Shown piece by piece: positions 36,165 through 45,109 of a DNA stretch of 64,000 nucleotides. Location of the stretch: positions 2,852,001 to 2,916,000 of the forward strand of contig NZ_CP187532.1 in NCBI RefSeq assembly GCF_049852125.1, written 5' to 3'. This DNA comes from Senimuribacter sp049852125. GTDB lineage: Bacteria > Bacillota > Clostridia > Peptostreptococcales > Anaerovoracaceae. A program made the translations under genes and the position numbers. The notes beneath the pieces were generated by a model, which saw nothing but the letters and a program-made list of their open reading frames with translations, searched no databases and was not told the origin of the DNA. Positions within the stretch are counted from its first letter, which is position 1; each line of letters starts with the position of its first letter.

Positions 36165-37299
36165 AAAGAAAACAAAATGTGAAGATGACTATTTGCTTTT
36201 CAAAAACAGATTATCCATCAAAATGCTGCTCATGATGGTTTGTTCCCTTCTGATTATAGCGGTTGTTTATCTGTTTATTTTAAAAGGAAATTTCGCAAAT
36301 GCCGTAGTAGGATTTTTAGAACGCTTTGTCTACTATGACCGTGACGAGGCTGTGTCTGTCTATCTTAGAACCTTCAAGAGATATGAGATATGGCTTTTCC
36401 TGTTGGCGGTTCTGGGTGTGTTTTTTGTGATTTTTCGCATGTTTGTGGACAATGTTTCAAAATACTTTAAGGAGATCAACCGTGGCATTGACTCCCTGGT
36501 GCATGAAGATGCCCAGGATATTGCTCTGCCGGCAGAACTGGCCTCAACGGAAAGAAAGATCAATTCCATACGGCATACCCTGATGAAAAGAAAGTCGGAC
36601 GCCGAGCTTGCGGAACAAAGGAAAAATGACCTTGTCATGTACCTGGCCCATGACTTAAAAACCCCTCTTTCATCGGTGATCGGATATTTGACACTATTAA
36701 GGGATGAAGGCCAGATTTCCGATGAACTTAAGACGCGGTATTTATCCGTATCACTGGATAAGGCGGAACGCCTTGAGGATTTGATTAACGAATTTTTTGA
36801 AATCACACGGTTCAACCTTTCCCATATTACGCTTGTATACGGTAAAATCAATCTGACCAGGATGCTCGAACAGTTGGCATATGAGTTTAAGCCGATGCTG
36901 ACCGGGAAAAACCTGAAGCTGGAATTTGAAATGCAGCCAGACATTATTGTTTCGTGCGATGCAAATAAGATGCAGCGTGTATTTGATAACCTGCTGCGAA
37001 ACGCTGTCAGCTATTGTAATGCAGATACAAGCATTAAGATAGCTGCAGAACAAATAGAAGATCACGCGCTGATTAAAGTCATGAACGAGGGAAACACAAT
37101 CCCACAGGAACGATTAGAAAGAATATTTGAGCAGTTCTACCGCCTGGATGTGTCAAGAAGCTCGGCTACGGGCGGGACTGGCCTGGGACTTGCCATTGCA
37201 AAGGAGATTGTTGAACTTCATCACGGGCAGATTACCGCCCACAGTGCGGACGGCCTCACCTGCTTTGAGGTGTCATTGCCGCTCGTAGGAAAATCGTAA
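36154..37299 (+). CDS. vanS: Vancomycin-resistance sensor kinase VanS (VanD type)
   Basis: TTG 36154 starts a 381-residue kinase, the VanS-D length. Two membrane helices (about 22-42 and 78-98) enclose a short sensor loop. The H-box is MYLAHDLKTPLSSVIGYL, the N-box NLLRNAVSY, and the ATP-lid motifs IFEQFYRLDVSRSS and GGTGLGLAIAKEIV. The kinase senses glycopeptides or wall stress and phosphorylates VanR. All kinase boxes look intact. In published VanD enterococci VanS is often mutated and expression constitutive, which is not evident here. Confidence 0.92.
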   Translation: MKNKKKTKCEDDYLLFKNRLSIKMLLMMVCSLLIIAVVYLFILKGNFANAVVGFLERFVYYDRDEAVSVYLRTFKRYEIWLFLLAVLGVFFVIFRMFVDNVSKYFKEINRGIDSLVHEDAQDIALPAELASTERKINSIRHTLMKRKSDAELAEQRKNDLVMYLAHDLKTPLSSVIGYLTLLRDEGQISDELKTRYLSVSLDKAERLEDLINEFFEITRFNLSHITLVYGKINLTRMLEQLAYEFKPMLTGKNLKLEFEMQPDIIVSCDANKMQRVFDNLLRNAVSYCNADTSIKIAAEQIEDHALIKVMNEGNTIPQERLERIFEQFYRLDVSRSSATGGTGLGLAIAKEIVELHHGQITAHSADGLTCFEVSLPLVGKS

Positions 37300-37348
37300 A
37301 AAATTCCGTTAAAAATCATATATTATCCGCAAAGGAAAGCGAAAACAT

Positions 37349-37396
37349 AAATCGCTCCATTCTGATATGCTATATATCGGGTGGAGCGATTTTTTT
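37349..37396 (+). terminator. Terminator between vanS and vanY
   Basis: AAATCGCTCCA (37349-37359) pairs with TGGAGCGATTT (37382-37392), with seven Ts at 37390-37396. It ends the vanRS transcript; if the promoter of vanY lies upstream of it, it would act as an attenuator instead. Confidence 0.75.
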
Positions 37397-37423
37397 ACTT
37401 CCAGAAAGGAGTTTGGGATAACG

Positions 37424-38476
37424 ATGGAATATCAGAACAATAACGGAAACTACGATAACAGGAACCGGAGGAAAGCAAAAAAGAAAAAAAGGGGTTATTA
37501 CAGGGCTGTATGTATTGTGCTCTGTTTACTCATAGCCGTTACAGCATTCGGAATTGTGAATATGATAAAAAGCGGCAAAGAAACTCCTATCCCCGGCAAA
37601 AAGATTGTCAAAAACAATGAGGATTATTCTCTGGGGGATGGCGGACAAAGCGAGACGGTTTCCCCCTCCCTTGACTCTGCGAATTCCCTTTCCGTGGACA
37701 TCACGGCGGCAAACGCTATTGTAATCAATGCCGACACCAATACGGTATTGTATCAGAAAAACGGTACAGACAAAATTGCGCCGGCCAGCACAGCTAAGAT
37801 GATTACGGCCTTGACCGTGCTGGATTACTGTTCCCCGGACGATGAAATGAGGGTAGGCGCAGAAATTGAAATGATGCAAGATGATTCGTCAAGGGCATGG
37901 CTTATGCAGGGCGATACCCTTACCGTCAGACAGCTCTTAGTTGCCCTTATGCTTCCTTCCGGCAATGACGCGGCGTATACGCTTGCGGTCAATGCCGGAA
38001 AGGAAATTGCCGGAGATATGGGGCTGTCAAATGCGCAGGCCATTGATGTGTTCATGGATAAAGTAAATCAAAAGGCAAAATCGCTTGGTGCAGAAAACTC
38101 GAATTTTGTAGTCCCGGATGGATATGACGCCGATGGGCAGTATACTACGGCATATGATCTCGCCGTTATTGCAAAGGCATGTTTAGATAACCCTTATATT
38201 TCAGAGATCGTGGCAAGCGATTCGTCTTATGAAAGATGGCCGAATGGTCGGGAGGTTACTTACAACAATACAAATGAACTTCTCAATCCAGACAGCCAAT
38301 ATTACCTGCCTGAAGTGATTGGCCTAAAGACAGGAACCAGCAGCCTCGGCGGCGCCTGTATCGTCTCTGCTGCTGTCATTAACGGAAACACCTATATCTG
38401 CGCAGTCATGGGGTCTACTGAGGATGGTAGATATCAGGACAGTATCGATATTTATGACGCAATAAAAACCCAATGA
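37424..38476 (+). CDS. vanY: VanY-D-type D,D-carboxypeptidase (penicillin-binding-protein fold)
   Basis: The 350-residue protein starts at ATG 37424 (SD AGAAAGGAG). A basic stretch (RKAKKKKRGYY) precedes one membrane helix (about 27-46). The catalytic domain is of the serine DacA type with PASTAKMITAL (SxxK, about 125), PSGNDAAY (SxN-like) and LKTGTSS (KTG). Unlike zinc-dependent VanY-A/B, this PBP-type enzyme is characteristic of vanD clusters. It trims terminal D-Ala from pentapeptide precursors that escape the pathway. Confidence 0.92.
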   Translation: MEYQNNNGNYDNRNRRKAKKKKRGYYRAVCIVLCLLIAVTAFGIVNMIKSGKETPIPGKKIVKNNEDYSLGDGGQSETVSPSLDSANSLSVDITAANAIVINADTNTVLYQKNGTDKIAPASTAKMITALTVLDYCSPDDEMRVGAEIEMMQDDSSRAWLMQGDTLTVRQLLVALMLPSGNDAAYTLAVNAGKEIAGDMGLSNAQAIDVFMDKVNQKAKSLGAENSNFVVPDGYDADGQYTTAYDLAVIAKACLDNPYISEIVASDSSYERWPNGREVTYNNTNELLNPDSQYYLPEVIGLKTGTSSLGGACIVSAAVINGNTYICAVMGSTEDGRYQDSIDIYDAIKTQ

Positions 38477-38495
38477 GCTATTAAGGAGGGAACCA

Positions 38496-39467
38496 ATGAA
38501 GAAAAAGATTGATATTACTGTTTATGGATGTGAGCCGGACGAAGCGGCGGTTTTCAATAAACTTTCCTATGAATTTGGTGTTACGGTCTCACTCATAAAA
38601 GAAGCCGTTTCGGAAAACAATGCAAAATTAGCCGCCGGATGCCGATGTATCAGCGTGAGCCATAAAGCGGAACTATCGGAACCTCTGCTTTTTGAGCTGA
38701 AAAACGCCGGCGTAAAATATATCTGCACCCGGAGTATCGGATTTAACCACATTGATATACAGGCGGCTGGGAAAATGGGAATGACCATCGGCACGGTAGC
38801 ATACTCACCGGGGAGTGTCGCCGACTATGCCATTATGTTGATGCTTATGCTGATGCGTGGAACAAAATCCGTGATACACAGGGCAGAAAGACAGAATTAT
38901 TGTCTGAATAACCTTCGTGGGAAGGAACTGCGGGATATGACGGTTGGTGTGATAGGGACCGGGCGAATCGGACAGGCAGTCATGGAACGCTTGAAGGGAT
39001 TTGGCTGTACGGTGCTGGCATATGACCGCAATCATAAGACAGAAGCAGACTATGTTTCGTTTTGTGAGCTGCTACAAAGCAGCGACATCATTACGCTTCA
39101 TGTCCCGCTGGCAGAAGATACTCTCTATATGATTGGCCGTGAACAGTTAGAAATGATGAAGAAAGGGACGCTTCTTATCAATACAGCGCGGGGCGCTTTA
39201 GTGGACACCGAGGCACTGGTAGACGCGCTGGAAGATGGGAGAATTGGAGGTGCCGCCTTAGATGTTCTGGAAGGCGAAGAAGGGATTTTTTATTATGACT
39301 GCACGCATAAGGCATTAGACCATCCCTACTTATCTGCCCTCCAAAGGATGCCCAATGTGATTGTTACGCCGCATACGGCCTACCATACGGAACGGGTGTT
39401 GGTTGACACAGTGAGCAATACAATTCGGAATTGTCTGAATTTTGAAAGGAGTCTTGGAAATGTATAA
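38496..39467 (+). CDS. vanH: D-lactate dehydrogenase VanH (VanD type)
   Basis: The 323-residue protein is a D-2-hydroxyacid dehydrogenase. The NAD-binding loop is GVIGTGRIGQAVMERL; the catalytic Arg is in INTARGALVD, Glu in LDVLEGEEG and His in VTPHTAYHTE. It reduces pyruvate to D-lactate for the ligase. SD AAGGAGG (38482-38488) precedes ATG 38496, and the gene overlaps the ligase gene by 8 nt. Confidence 0.94.
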   Translation: MKKKIDITVYGCEPDEAAVFNKLSYEFGVTVSLIKEAVSENNAKLAAGCRCISVSHKAELSEPLLFELKNAGVKYICTRSIGFNHIDIQAAGKMGMTIGTVAYSPGSVADYAIMLMLMLMRGTKSVIHRAERQNYCLNNLRGKELRDMTVGVIGTGRIGQAVMERLKGFGCTVLAYDRNHKTEADYVSFCELLQSSDIITLHVPLAEDTLYMIGREQLEMMKKGTLLINTARGALVDTEALVDALEDGRIGGAALDVLEGEEGIFYYDCTHKALDHPYLSALQRMPNVIVTPHTAYHTERVLVDTVSNTIRNCLNFERSLGNV

Positions 39468-40491
39468 GATAAATGTTGCGGTCCTGTTCGGGGGCTGCTC
39501 AGAGGAACATACTGTATCGATAAAATCTGCAATGGAGCTTGCCGCAAACATAGATACGAAAAAATATCAGCCTTTTTATATCGGGATCACAAAATCCGGA
39601 GTTTGGAAACTGTGCGAAAAGCCTTGCCTGGATTGGGAACGATATGCAAAATATCCGGTCGTCTTTTCGCCGGGGAGAAATACGCATGGTTTGCTGATAC
39701 AAAAAGATGGTGGATATGAAACCCAGCCTATAGATGTAGTGTTCCCGATCATTCATGGCAAATTCGGGGAAGATGGATCAATACAGGGGCTGCTCGAACT
39801 ATCAGGTATTCCTTATGTTGGCTGTGATATTCAAAGTTCTGTGATTTGCATGGACAAGTCTCTTGCCTATACCACTGTAAAAAATGCAGGTATAGAGGTC
39901 CCTGATTTTCAGATTATCCAGGATGGCGACAGCCCGGAAATAGAGGATTTTGAATTCCCTCTTTTTGTGAAACCTGCACGCTCCGGTTCTTCTTTTGGAG
40001 TAAACAAGGTAGAGAAAGCGGAAGATTTATGCGCAGCGATAAACGAAGCAAAGAAATACGACAGAAAAGTATTGATCGAGCAGGCAGTTTCCGGGAGTGA
40101 GGTCGGCTGCGCCGTATTGGGAAATGGTTCTGATTTGATTGTCGGCGAGGTCGATCAGATCAGCCTGAAACACGGCTTTTTTAAGATTCACCAGGAAGCG
40201 CAGCCTGAAAAGGGATCTGAAAACGCAACGATCAAAGTTCCGGCTGACCTGCCGGCGGAGGTAAGAGAACGGATTCAGGAAACAGCTAAGAAAATTTATC
40301 AGACACTTGGATGCAGAGGGTTGGCCCGCATTGACCTGTTTTTACGGGAGGACGGGCATATTGTCCTCAATGAAGTGAATACCATGCCTGGTTTTACTTC
40401 GTATAGCCGTTATCCCCGCATGATGACAGCGGCAGGTTTTGCCCTTTCGGAACTCATTGACCGTTTGATTGAACTGGCTCTCAGGAGGTAA
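39460..40491 (+). CDS. vanD: D-alanine--D-lactate ligase VanD
   Basis: ATG 39460 (SD AAAGGAG 39445-39451) gives 343 residues, the VanD length. It shows KINVAVLFGGCSEEHTVSIK, IHGKFGEDGSIQGLLELSGI, FVKPARSGSSFGVNKV, LIEQAVSGSEVGCAVLG and VLNEVNTMPGFTSYSRYP. It is an ATP-grasp enzyme that makes D-Ala-D-Lac, to which vancomycin binds poorly. The neighbours vanH and vanX confirm a D-Lac rather than D-Ser type (D-Ser clusters have vanXY and vanT instead). By memory of the sequence, VanD is the closest class; exact identity cannot be given. Confidence 0.92.
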   Translation: MYKINVAVLFGGCSEEHTVSIKSAMELAANIDTKKYQPFYIGITKSGVWKLCEKPCLDWERYAKYPVVFSPGRNTHGLLIQKDGGYETQPIDVVFPIIHGKFGEDGSIQGLLELSGIPYVGCDIQSSVICMDKSLAYTTVKNAGIEVPDFQIIQDGDSPEIEDFEFPLFVKPARSGSSFGVNKVEKAEDLCAAINEAKKYDRKVLIEQAVSGSEVGCAVLGNGSDLIVGEVDQISLKHGFFKIHQEAQPEKGSENATIKVPADLPAEVRERIQETAKKIYQTLGCRGLARIDLFLREDGHIVLNEVNTMPGFTSYSRYPRMMTAAGFALSELIDRLIELALRR

Positions 40492-40495
40492 ACAC

Positions 40496-41104
40496 ATGGA
40501 AAAGAATTTTGTTTTTTTAGATGAAATGCTGCCCGGTGTCCGTTGGGACGCCAAATATGCCACATGGGATAATTTCACAGGCAAACCGGTGGATGGATAT
40601 AATGTGAACCGCATTGTAGGGACCAAAGAGCTGGGAACCGCTTTACGCAAAGCCCAAAAACTTGCCAGAAAGCAGGGGTATGGTCTGCTCCTGTGGGATG
40701 GCTATCGCCCTCAGTGCGCCGTAGATTGTTTTCTGCATTGGGCGTCACTCCCGGAGAACAACCTGACGAAAAAACGGTATTACCCAAATATAAAAAGGAA
40801 TGAGATGGTTACAAAGGGATATGTGGCTTCACAGTCCAGCCATAGCCGCGGAAGTGCGGTTGACCTCACGATTTATCGGTTGGATACCGGTATGCTTGTT
40901 CCTATGGGCGGAGATTTTGATTTTATGGATGTACGATCCCATCATTTTGCAAGCGGCCTGACAGAAACGGAATCAAGCAACCGTGAATGTCTGCGTCATA
41001 TTATGGAAAGCAGCGGATTTGAAGCCTATTGTAATGAGTGGTGGCATTATGTTCTGGCGGATGAACCGTACCCGAATACATATTTCAATTTTTGCGTTGC
41101 ATGA
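40496..41104 (+). CDS. vanX: D-Ala-D-Ala dipeptidase VanX (VanD type)
   Basis: ATG 40496 follows AGGAGG. The product has 202 residues. It shows the zinc site of the VanX/M15D family: SSHSRGSAVDLTI (His and Asp) and EWWHYVL (catalytic Glu and zinc His). It hydrolyses D-Ala-D-Ala so that only D-Ala-D-Lac is built into the wall. This completes the set needed for D-Lac-type resistance. A large inverted-repeat terminator separates it from the convergent kinase gene. Confidence 0.94.
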   Translation: MEKNFVFLDEMLPGVRWDAKYATWDNFTGKPVDGYNVNRIVGTKELGTALRKAQKLARKQGYGLLLWDGYRPQCAVDCFLHWASLPENNLTKKRYYPNIKRNEMVTKGYVASQSSHSRGSAVDLTIYRLDTGMLVPMGGDFDFMDVRSHHFASGLTETESSNRECLRHIMESSGFEAYCNEWWHYVLADEPYPNTYFNFCVA

Positions 41105-41140
41105 CTGATTGAACTGATATTCTGATAATATTTATAATTT

Positions 41141-41182
41141 CCAAAAGGAAAGTGGAGAGCGATTTCTCTACTTTCCTTTTGG
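41141..41182. terminator. Bidirectional hairpin between vanX and the kinase gene
   Basis: CCAAAAGGAAAGT (41141-41153) and ACTTTCCTTTTGG (41170-41182) are perfect inverted repeats between two convergent genes. Confidence 0.75.
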
Positions 41183-41183
41183 A

Positions 41184-42548
41184 TTACTTTAATGGTAACT
41201 TAACTGTAACATTCAATCCACGAGGAACAGTATCAAAAAATTGAATTGTTCCCCGATGTGCTCTCACAATCTGCCGCACAATTTTCAGACCCAAACCATG
41301 TTCCGCTTCATCTGTCTGTTTTTGTGTACTGGAAATATCCTCGTCACTGTTCAATGCGTTTAGTTGTGGTTCACTTACTCCATGCCCATTGTCCATAACG
41401 GAAAAAGTACAGCTTGCATCATTACTGCCAACAGAAATTTGTATTTTACATCCATTAGGATTATGGACAATACAATTCCTTATTAAATTACTCAACATCC
41501 GACTAAGCAAAACCTGATCCCCGACAATCGAGATATTTTTACCAGGACTATCTTCTGATAATTCCAACTCGTAAAGTTCTGATAGGCCATCATTCAATAC
41601 TTCACTGACAACCTGACGTGCTAACTCTATCGGGTCAAGGCTTTGTTTTTGCATAGGCTGCATAGAATATTCTAATTTAGTTGACAAATTCAAATCAGCC
41701 ACTAAATCTTTTAGCCGTTCACTGTGTCTCCGGATTATCCCAGCCTGGTTTCGGACAGCTTCCGGCAAAGAAGAAGTGTCTTCTATTTCGCTTGCATATC
41801 CCAAAATCACAGAAAGCGGTGTGCGTATATCATGGGATATTCCCCTGATCCAGTCTGCACGGGTATTATCCTTTTTCAGCAAATAGTCACCGGCCTTATT
41901 CAAACCAGCATTGATTTCTGCTAACTCGCCGGTTTCTTCCAGATGGACAGGCTTTCCAACTGATAGATGCCGAATGCCTCTCAAAATCGGCGCCATAGCT
42001 TTTTCTACCCGGCGGGCATTGCGGATAAACAAATATATCATCAAAAAAATATTGATACAGAATACCGCCGTTAATCCGAATAGCATAGGCCAAATATATT
42101 GCGCCTTGAAAGAAAAATAGTAGTTCACAACGCTTTCTGGAGGCAAGCCGATCACCAAAAGCCCATCCTGTCGTTTTGCAATATTGGTCGGATAATCATC
42201 AAGATACCAGCGACTAAACATGGCAATATCCATTGAGGAATAATGGCGTGGTAATTCTTCCGGCAGATTTTCTTCCCAAACGACAGTGCCATCATCATCT
42301 AGGATCATAGCCCACGCTTCAAAATTATTCAGCATTTCTTTCGCTTGTGTATCTGCACTGAATTCCCCATCTGTTGCCATGATATGATTTGAAAAATCCT
42401 CGATTGGAAATTTGGATGTTGCTACATTACCTAAATAAGCTATTACAAAATAGGAAGCTACTAACAGTGCATTGACAGCCAGAAAAAGAACTATAATCCT
42501 AACTGTGGAAAATATATAGCGGCGAAAAAATCGTTCTGATGTGTTCAC
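41184..42548 (-). CDS. Sensor histidine kinase of lantibiotic-type resistance system
   Basis: The 454-residue kinase has two membrane helices (about 17-40 and 150-172) and a ~110-residue extracytoplasmic domain (EAWAMILDDDGTVVWEENLP). A HAMP-like linker leads to the H-box WIRGISHDIRTPLSVILGYA. The N-box is LIRNCIVHNPNG, and the ATP-binding parts are VMDNGHGV and GLGLKIVRQIV. The large sensor domain resembles the SpaK/CprK/NisK class. It is co-transcribed with the regulator (4-nt ATGA overlap) and divergent from the ABC genes it probably controls. Confidence 0.87.
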   Translation of the reverse strand: MNTSERFFRRYIFSTVRIIVLFLAVNALLVASYFVIAYLGNVATSKFPIEDFSNHIMATDGEFSADTQAKEMLNNFEAWAMILDDDGTVVWEENLPEELPRHYSSMDIAMFSRWYLDDYPTNIAKRQDGLLVIGLPPESVVNYYFSFKAQYIWPMLFGLTAVFCINIFLMIYLFIRNARRVEKAMAPILRGIRHLSVGKPVHLEETGELAEINAGLNKAGDYLLKKDNTRADWIRGISHDIRTPLSVILGYASEIEDTSSLPEAVRNQAGIIRRHSERLKDLVADLNLSTKLEYSMQPMQKQSLDPIELARQVVSEVLNDGLSELYELELSEDSPGKNISIVGDQVLLSRMLSNLIRNCIVHNPNGCKIQISVGSNDASCTFSVMDNGHGVSEPQLNALNSDEDISSTQKQTDEAEHGLGLKIVRQIVRAHRGTIQFFDTVPRGLNVTVKLPLK

Positions 42549-43240
42549 GTCTGCGCCCCCTTAATATTCAGGCGGTACCCGATCCCCTTAATCGTCACAA
42601 GGGCAATCGGCTTTGAGGGATTTTCTTCAATCTTTTCCCTCAAATGCCGGATATGGGTTGCTAACGTACTCTCATATCCCTGCCAGAAGTCGCCGCAAAT
42701 CGCCTGACACAGTGCGCCGGTAGTAACGATTCGGCCTGCGTTTTCATACAGCTTTTCAAAAAGTTGGAACTCCTTGGCCGTCAGTGAGATACTTTCGCCA
42801 TTTCGTTGAACCATTGCTTTTTCCAAATCAACGGTTGCTGTATCAAAGAACACTTTGCGATCCTTCTCAGGATAGGCCCGCTTCAATATGGCCTGCACTC
42901 GGAATAATAATTCCTTCGGCAGAAATGGTTTCAACAGGTAATCGTCCGCTCCATTTTCAAAACCCGCAAATTTGTCCTCCGCTTCACCGCGAGCTGTCAG
43001 CATGAGAACCGGGATTTTGCTTATCTTTCGCAATTCTTTTAGTGTGGCAAATCCATCCATGCCTGGCATCATAACATCAAGGATCACCATATCCGGCTGC
43101 TTCTCTTTACATACTTTCAGAGCAGCTTCACCAGAGGATGCCGTCAACACTTGCGTAAAGCCGGCTCTCATAAAAATGGATCTCACCATTTCCAACAGCT
43201 CAGTTTCATCGTCTACCACAAGAATCATTCTATCGTTCAT
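42545..43240 (-). CDS. OmpR-family response regulator of lantibiotic-type resistance system
   Basis: The 231-residue protein has a receiver (MILVVDDETELLEMVRSIFM, Asp in MVILDVMMPGMDGF, Lys in YLLKPFLPKE) and a winged helix (FQLFEKLYENAGRIVTTGAL, ATHIRHLREKIEENP). Four TCAAAGT repeats spaced by exactly 11 bp in front of the divergent ABC operon fit its DNA-binding type. It is coupled to the kinase gene. Confidence 0.9.
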   Translation of the reverse strand: MNDRMILVVDDETELLEMVRSIFMRAGFTQVLTASSGEAALKVCKEKQPDMVILDVMMPGMDGFATLKELRKISKIPVLMLTARGEAEDKFAGFENGADDYLLKPFLPKELLFRVQAILKRAYPEKDRKVFFDTATVDLEKAMVQRNGESISLTAKEFQLFEKLYENAGRIVTTGALCQAICGDFWQGYESTLATHIRHLREKIEENPSKPIALVTIKGIGYRLNIKGAQT

Positions 43241-43310
43241 AAGTCACCACCTTTTTTCTGTTTATATTATACCGCAAGATGGACAGATTGACTATTCTGG
43301 CCTTGAAATC

Positions 43311-43364
43311 TCAAAGTAAATTCAAAGTTGGCTCAAAGTTATCTCAAAGTTGATGTGCTATGCT
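43311..43364 (+). promoter_or_regulatory. Operator of four 11-bp direct repeats and promoter of the ABC operon
   Basis: TCAAAGT begins at 43311, 43322, 43333 and 43344, an exact 11-bp period as used by PhoB/OmpR-type regulators. It is followed at once by an extended -10 (TGC-TATGCT, 43356-43364). No good -35 is present, so activation by the bound regulator is expected. Confidence 0.82.
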
Positions 43365-43396
43365 GATTACGAAAACAAAAAGGAGGCGCAAGCTAT

Positions 43397-44320
43397 ATGA
43401 GTGATTACATTATTGAAACGCATGATCTGACGAAAAAATACGGAAATCAGAACAGCGTTTCCCATCTGAATATTCATGTAAAAAAAGGTCGTATCTATGG
43501 ACTTCTGGGACGCAATGGTGCAGGCAAGACAACGACCATGCGGATGCTGCTGGGACTGACAGCTCCCACGTCCGGTGAAGTGGAGATTTTCGGTAAGCCA
43601 ATTCATGGCAATGAAAAGGAAATCCTGCCCCGAATTGGCTGTCTGATCGAGTCACCGGGTTTTTATCCCAATTTGACAGGAACGGAAAACCTGAAAATTT
43701 TTGCCGACCTGCGGGGATTGAAAAGCCCGCAATACATCAAAAATGCTTTGGAAGTTGTCAACCTGCCTTACCGGGACAAGAAATTATTTTCGCAATATTC
43801 TCTCGGTATGAAGCAGCGTTTAGCTATTGCATTGGCCGTCATGCACAATCCCGAACTGTTGATTTTGGATGAACCGATCAACGGCCTTGACCCCATCGGT
43901 ATTGCAGAGGTGCGCGATTTTATCCGGGAATTGTGCGATGCCACAGGAAAAACGATCTTGATTTCCAGCCACATCCTTTCGGAAATTTCCCTGTTGGCTG
44001 ATGATGTTGGAATTATCGACCACGGTAATTTGCTGGAGGAAGAAAGCCTAAAAGCGCTGGAGAGTAAAAACGCGAAGTACATCCATTTTTGCGTATCGGA
44101 TGCACAAAAGGCTGCACAGATTATTGCCACAACATTTCAGAGCAAAAACATCCAGCTTATGGATGACAATAATTTGTATCTTTATGATACGGCCCTGCCT
44201 GTAGCGAGAATTAACCGCACATTTATTGAAGCTGGCATTGACGTTTGGGAAGCCCATCTCTGCGAGGATACTTTGGAGGATTACTTCAAGAGAATTACAG
44301 GGGGTGAGGGGATTGCTTAA
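43397..44320 (+). CDS. Lantibiotic-immunity-type ABC transporter, ATP-binding protein
   Basis: The 307-residue ATPase has Walker A (GLLGRNGAGKTTTMR), the signature YSLGMKQRLAIA, Walker B (LLILDEPINGLDP) and SSHILSE. The LDEPINGLDP form with a ~90-residue C-terminal extension is typical of the BcrA/SpaF/NisF/CprA class. Together with two permease genes downstream it forms a three-gene transporter that removes lantibiotics or similar peptides from the membrane. It overlaps the first permease by 8 nt. Confidence 0.9.
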   Translation: MSDYIIETHDLTKKYGNQNSVSHLNIHVKKGRIYGLLGRNGAGKTTTMRMLLGLTAPTSGEVEIFGKPIHGNEKEILPRIGCLIESPGFYPNLTGTENLKIFADLRGLKSPQYIKNALEVVNLPYRDKKLFSQYSLGMKQRLAIALAVMHNPELLILDEPINGLDPIGIAEVRDFIRELCDATGKTILISSHILSEISLLADDVGIIDHGNLLEEESLKALESKNAKYIHFCVSDAQKAAQIIATTFQSKNIQLMDDNNLYLYDTALPVARINRTFIEAGIDVWEAHLCEDTLEDYFKRITGGEGIA

Positions 44321-45098
44321 ACTGATCCAATGCGAGATGCGGAAGTTAAAGCGGAAACACTTTGTATCATTTGTGATTTTCGCCGCACTTCTGTTCCCAA
44401 TTCCGTTTACGGCTCTTGTACTGGCTGGAAGCATGGGTAACTTTACCGGCTTTGAAGCAGTTTTTGGCTTGCTGGTTACTATGGGTATTCCCATCATGCT
44501 TCCGGCGGTTTTAGGTATCATTGCGGCCATGCTATTTTTTATGGAACGGGATAACGATACTTTGAAAAACCTACGCATTATCCCTACCTCCCCAGCTAAG
44601 ATTGCTACCGCAAAAATCGCTGTGCTTTATATTTTGGGACTGATCTTTGCCTTTGCCACCATGGTTTCGTCAATGGTTGGCGGCCTGATTGCCGGAAGCG
44701 AGTTGACAAATATTGGGGAAAACTTTGGGATTGCAATTATCACAGCATTGCTTTACACAACAAGTATTTTGCCGGTTGTCATTGCGATTGTCGGATTTAA
44801 CCGCTCCTATATATTTTCGGTTATTCTAACCTTTTTTTATACAATGTTCGACTTTATGCTTGCGTATGGAGGACTATTTGCCACAACAGACCCAATGATG
44901 AAAATGATCACAAACATCATGCCAGCACCTATTATTTACCGTTGGCAGGCGGTGCGGTTTGTTGATCCCGGAACCCCGGCTTATTCTGTAATGGAACCGT
45001 ATTTTTTACCTCTGTGGCTTGTTGCATTAACCGTCGTTATTATTGGGGTGCTGTCTTATCTGGCGATTGTCAGAATTTATAGCAAACGCGAAAGTTGA
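44313..45098 (+). CDS. Lantibiotic-immunity-type ABC permease (1)
   Basis: TTG 44313 (SD GTGAGGGG) gives about 261 residues starting LKLIQCEMRKLKRKHFVSFV. Six membrane helices follow, including IPFTALVLAGSMGNFTGFEA, MGIPIMLPAVLGIIAAMLFF and LIFAFATMVSSMVGGLIAGS. This is the SpaE/NisE/CprB type. It is translationally coupled with the ATPase and pairs with the second permease. Confidence 0.86.
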   Translation: MLKLIQCEMRKLKRKHFVSFVIFAALLFPIPFTALVLAGSMGNFTGFEAVFGLLVTMGIPIMLPAVLGIIAAMLFFMERDNDTLKNLRIIPTSPAKIATAKIAVLYILGLIFAFATMVSSMVGGLIAGSELTNIGENFGIAIITALLYTTSILPVVIAIVGFNRSYIFSVILTFFYTMFDFMLAYGGLFATTDPMMKMITNIMPAPIIYRWQAVRFVDPGTPAYSVMEPYFLPLWLVALTVVIIGVLSYLAIVRIYSKRES

Positions 45099-45109
45099 GG
45101 TGAGAAAAA

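Noticed and set aside
43311..43351. Four TCAAAGT repeats considered as CRISPR or iteron origin
   Set aside because: Spacing of exactly 11 bp next to an extended -10 and a response-regulator gene fits an operator much better.
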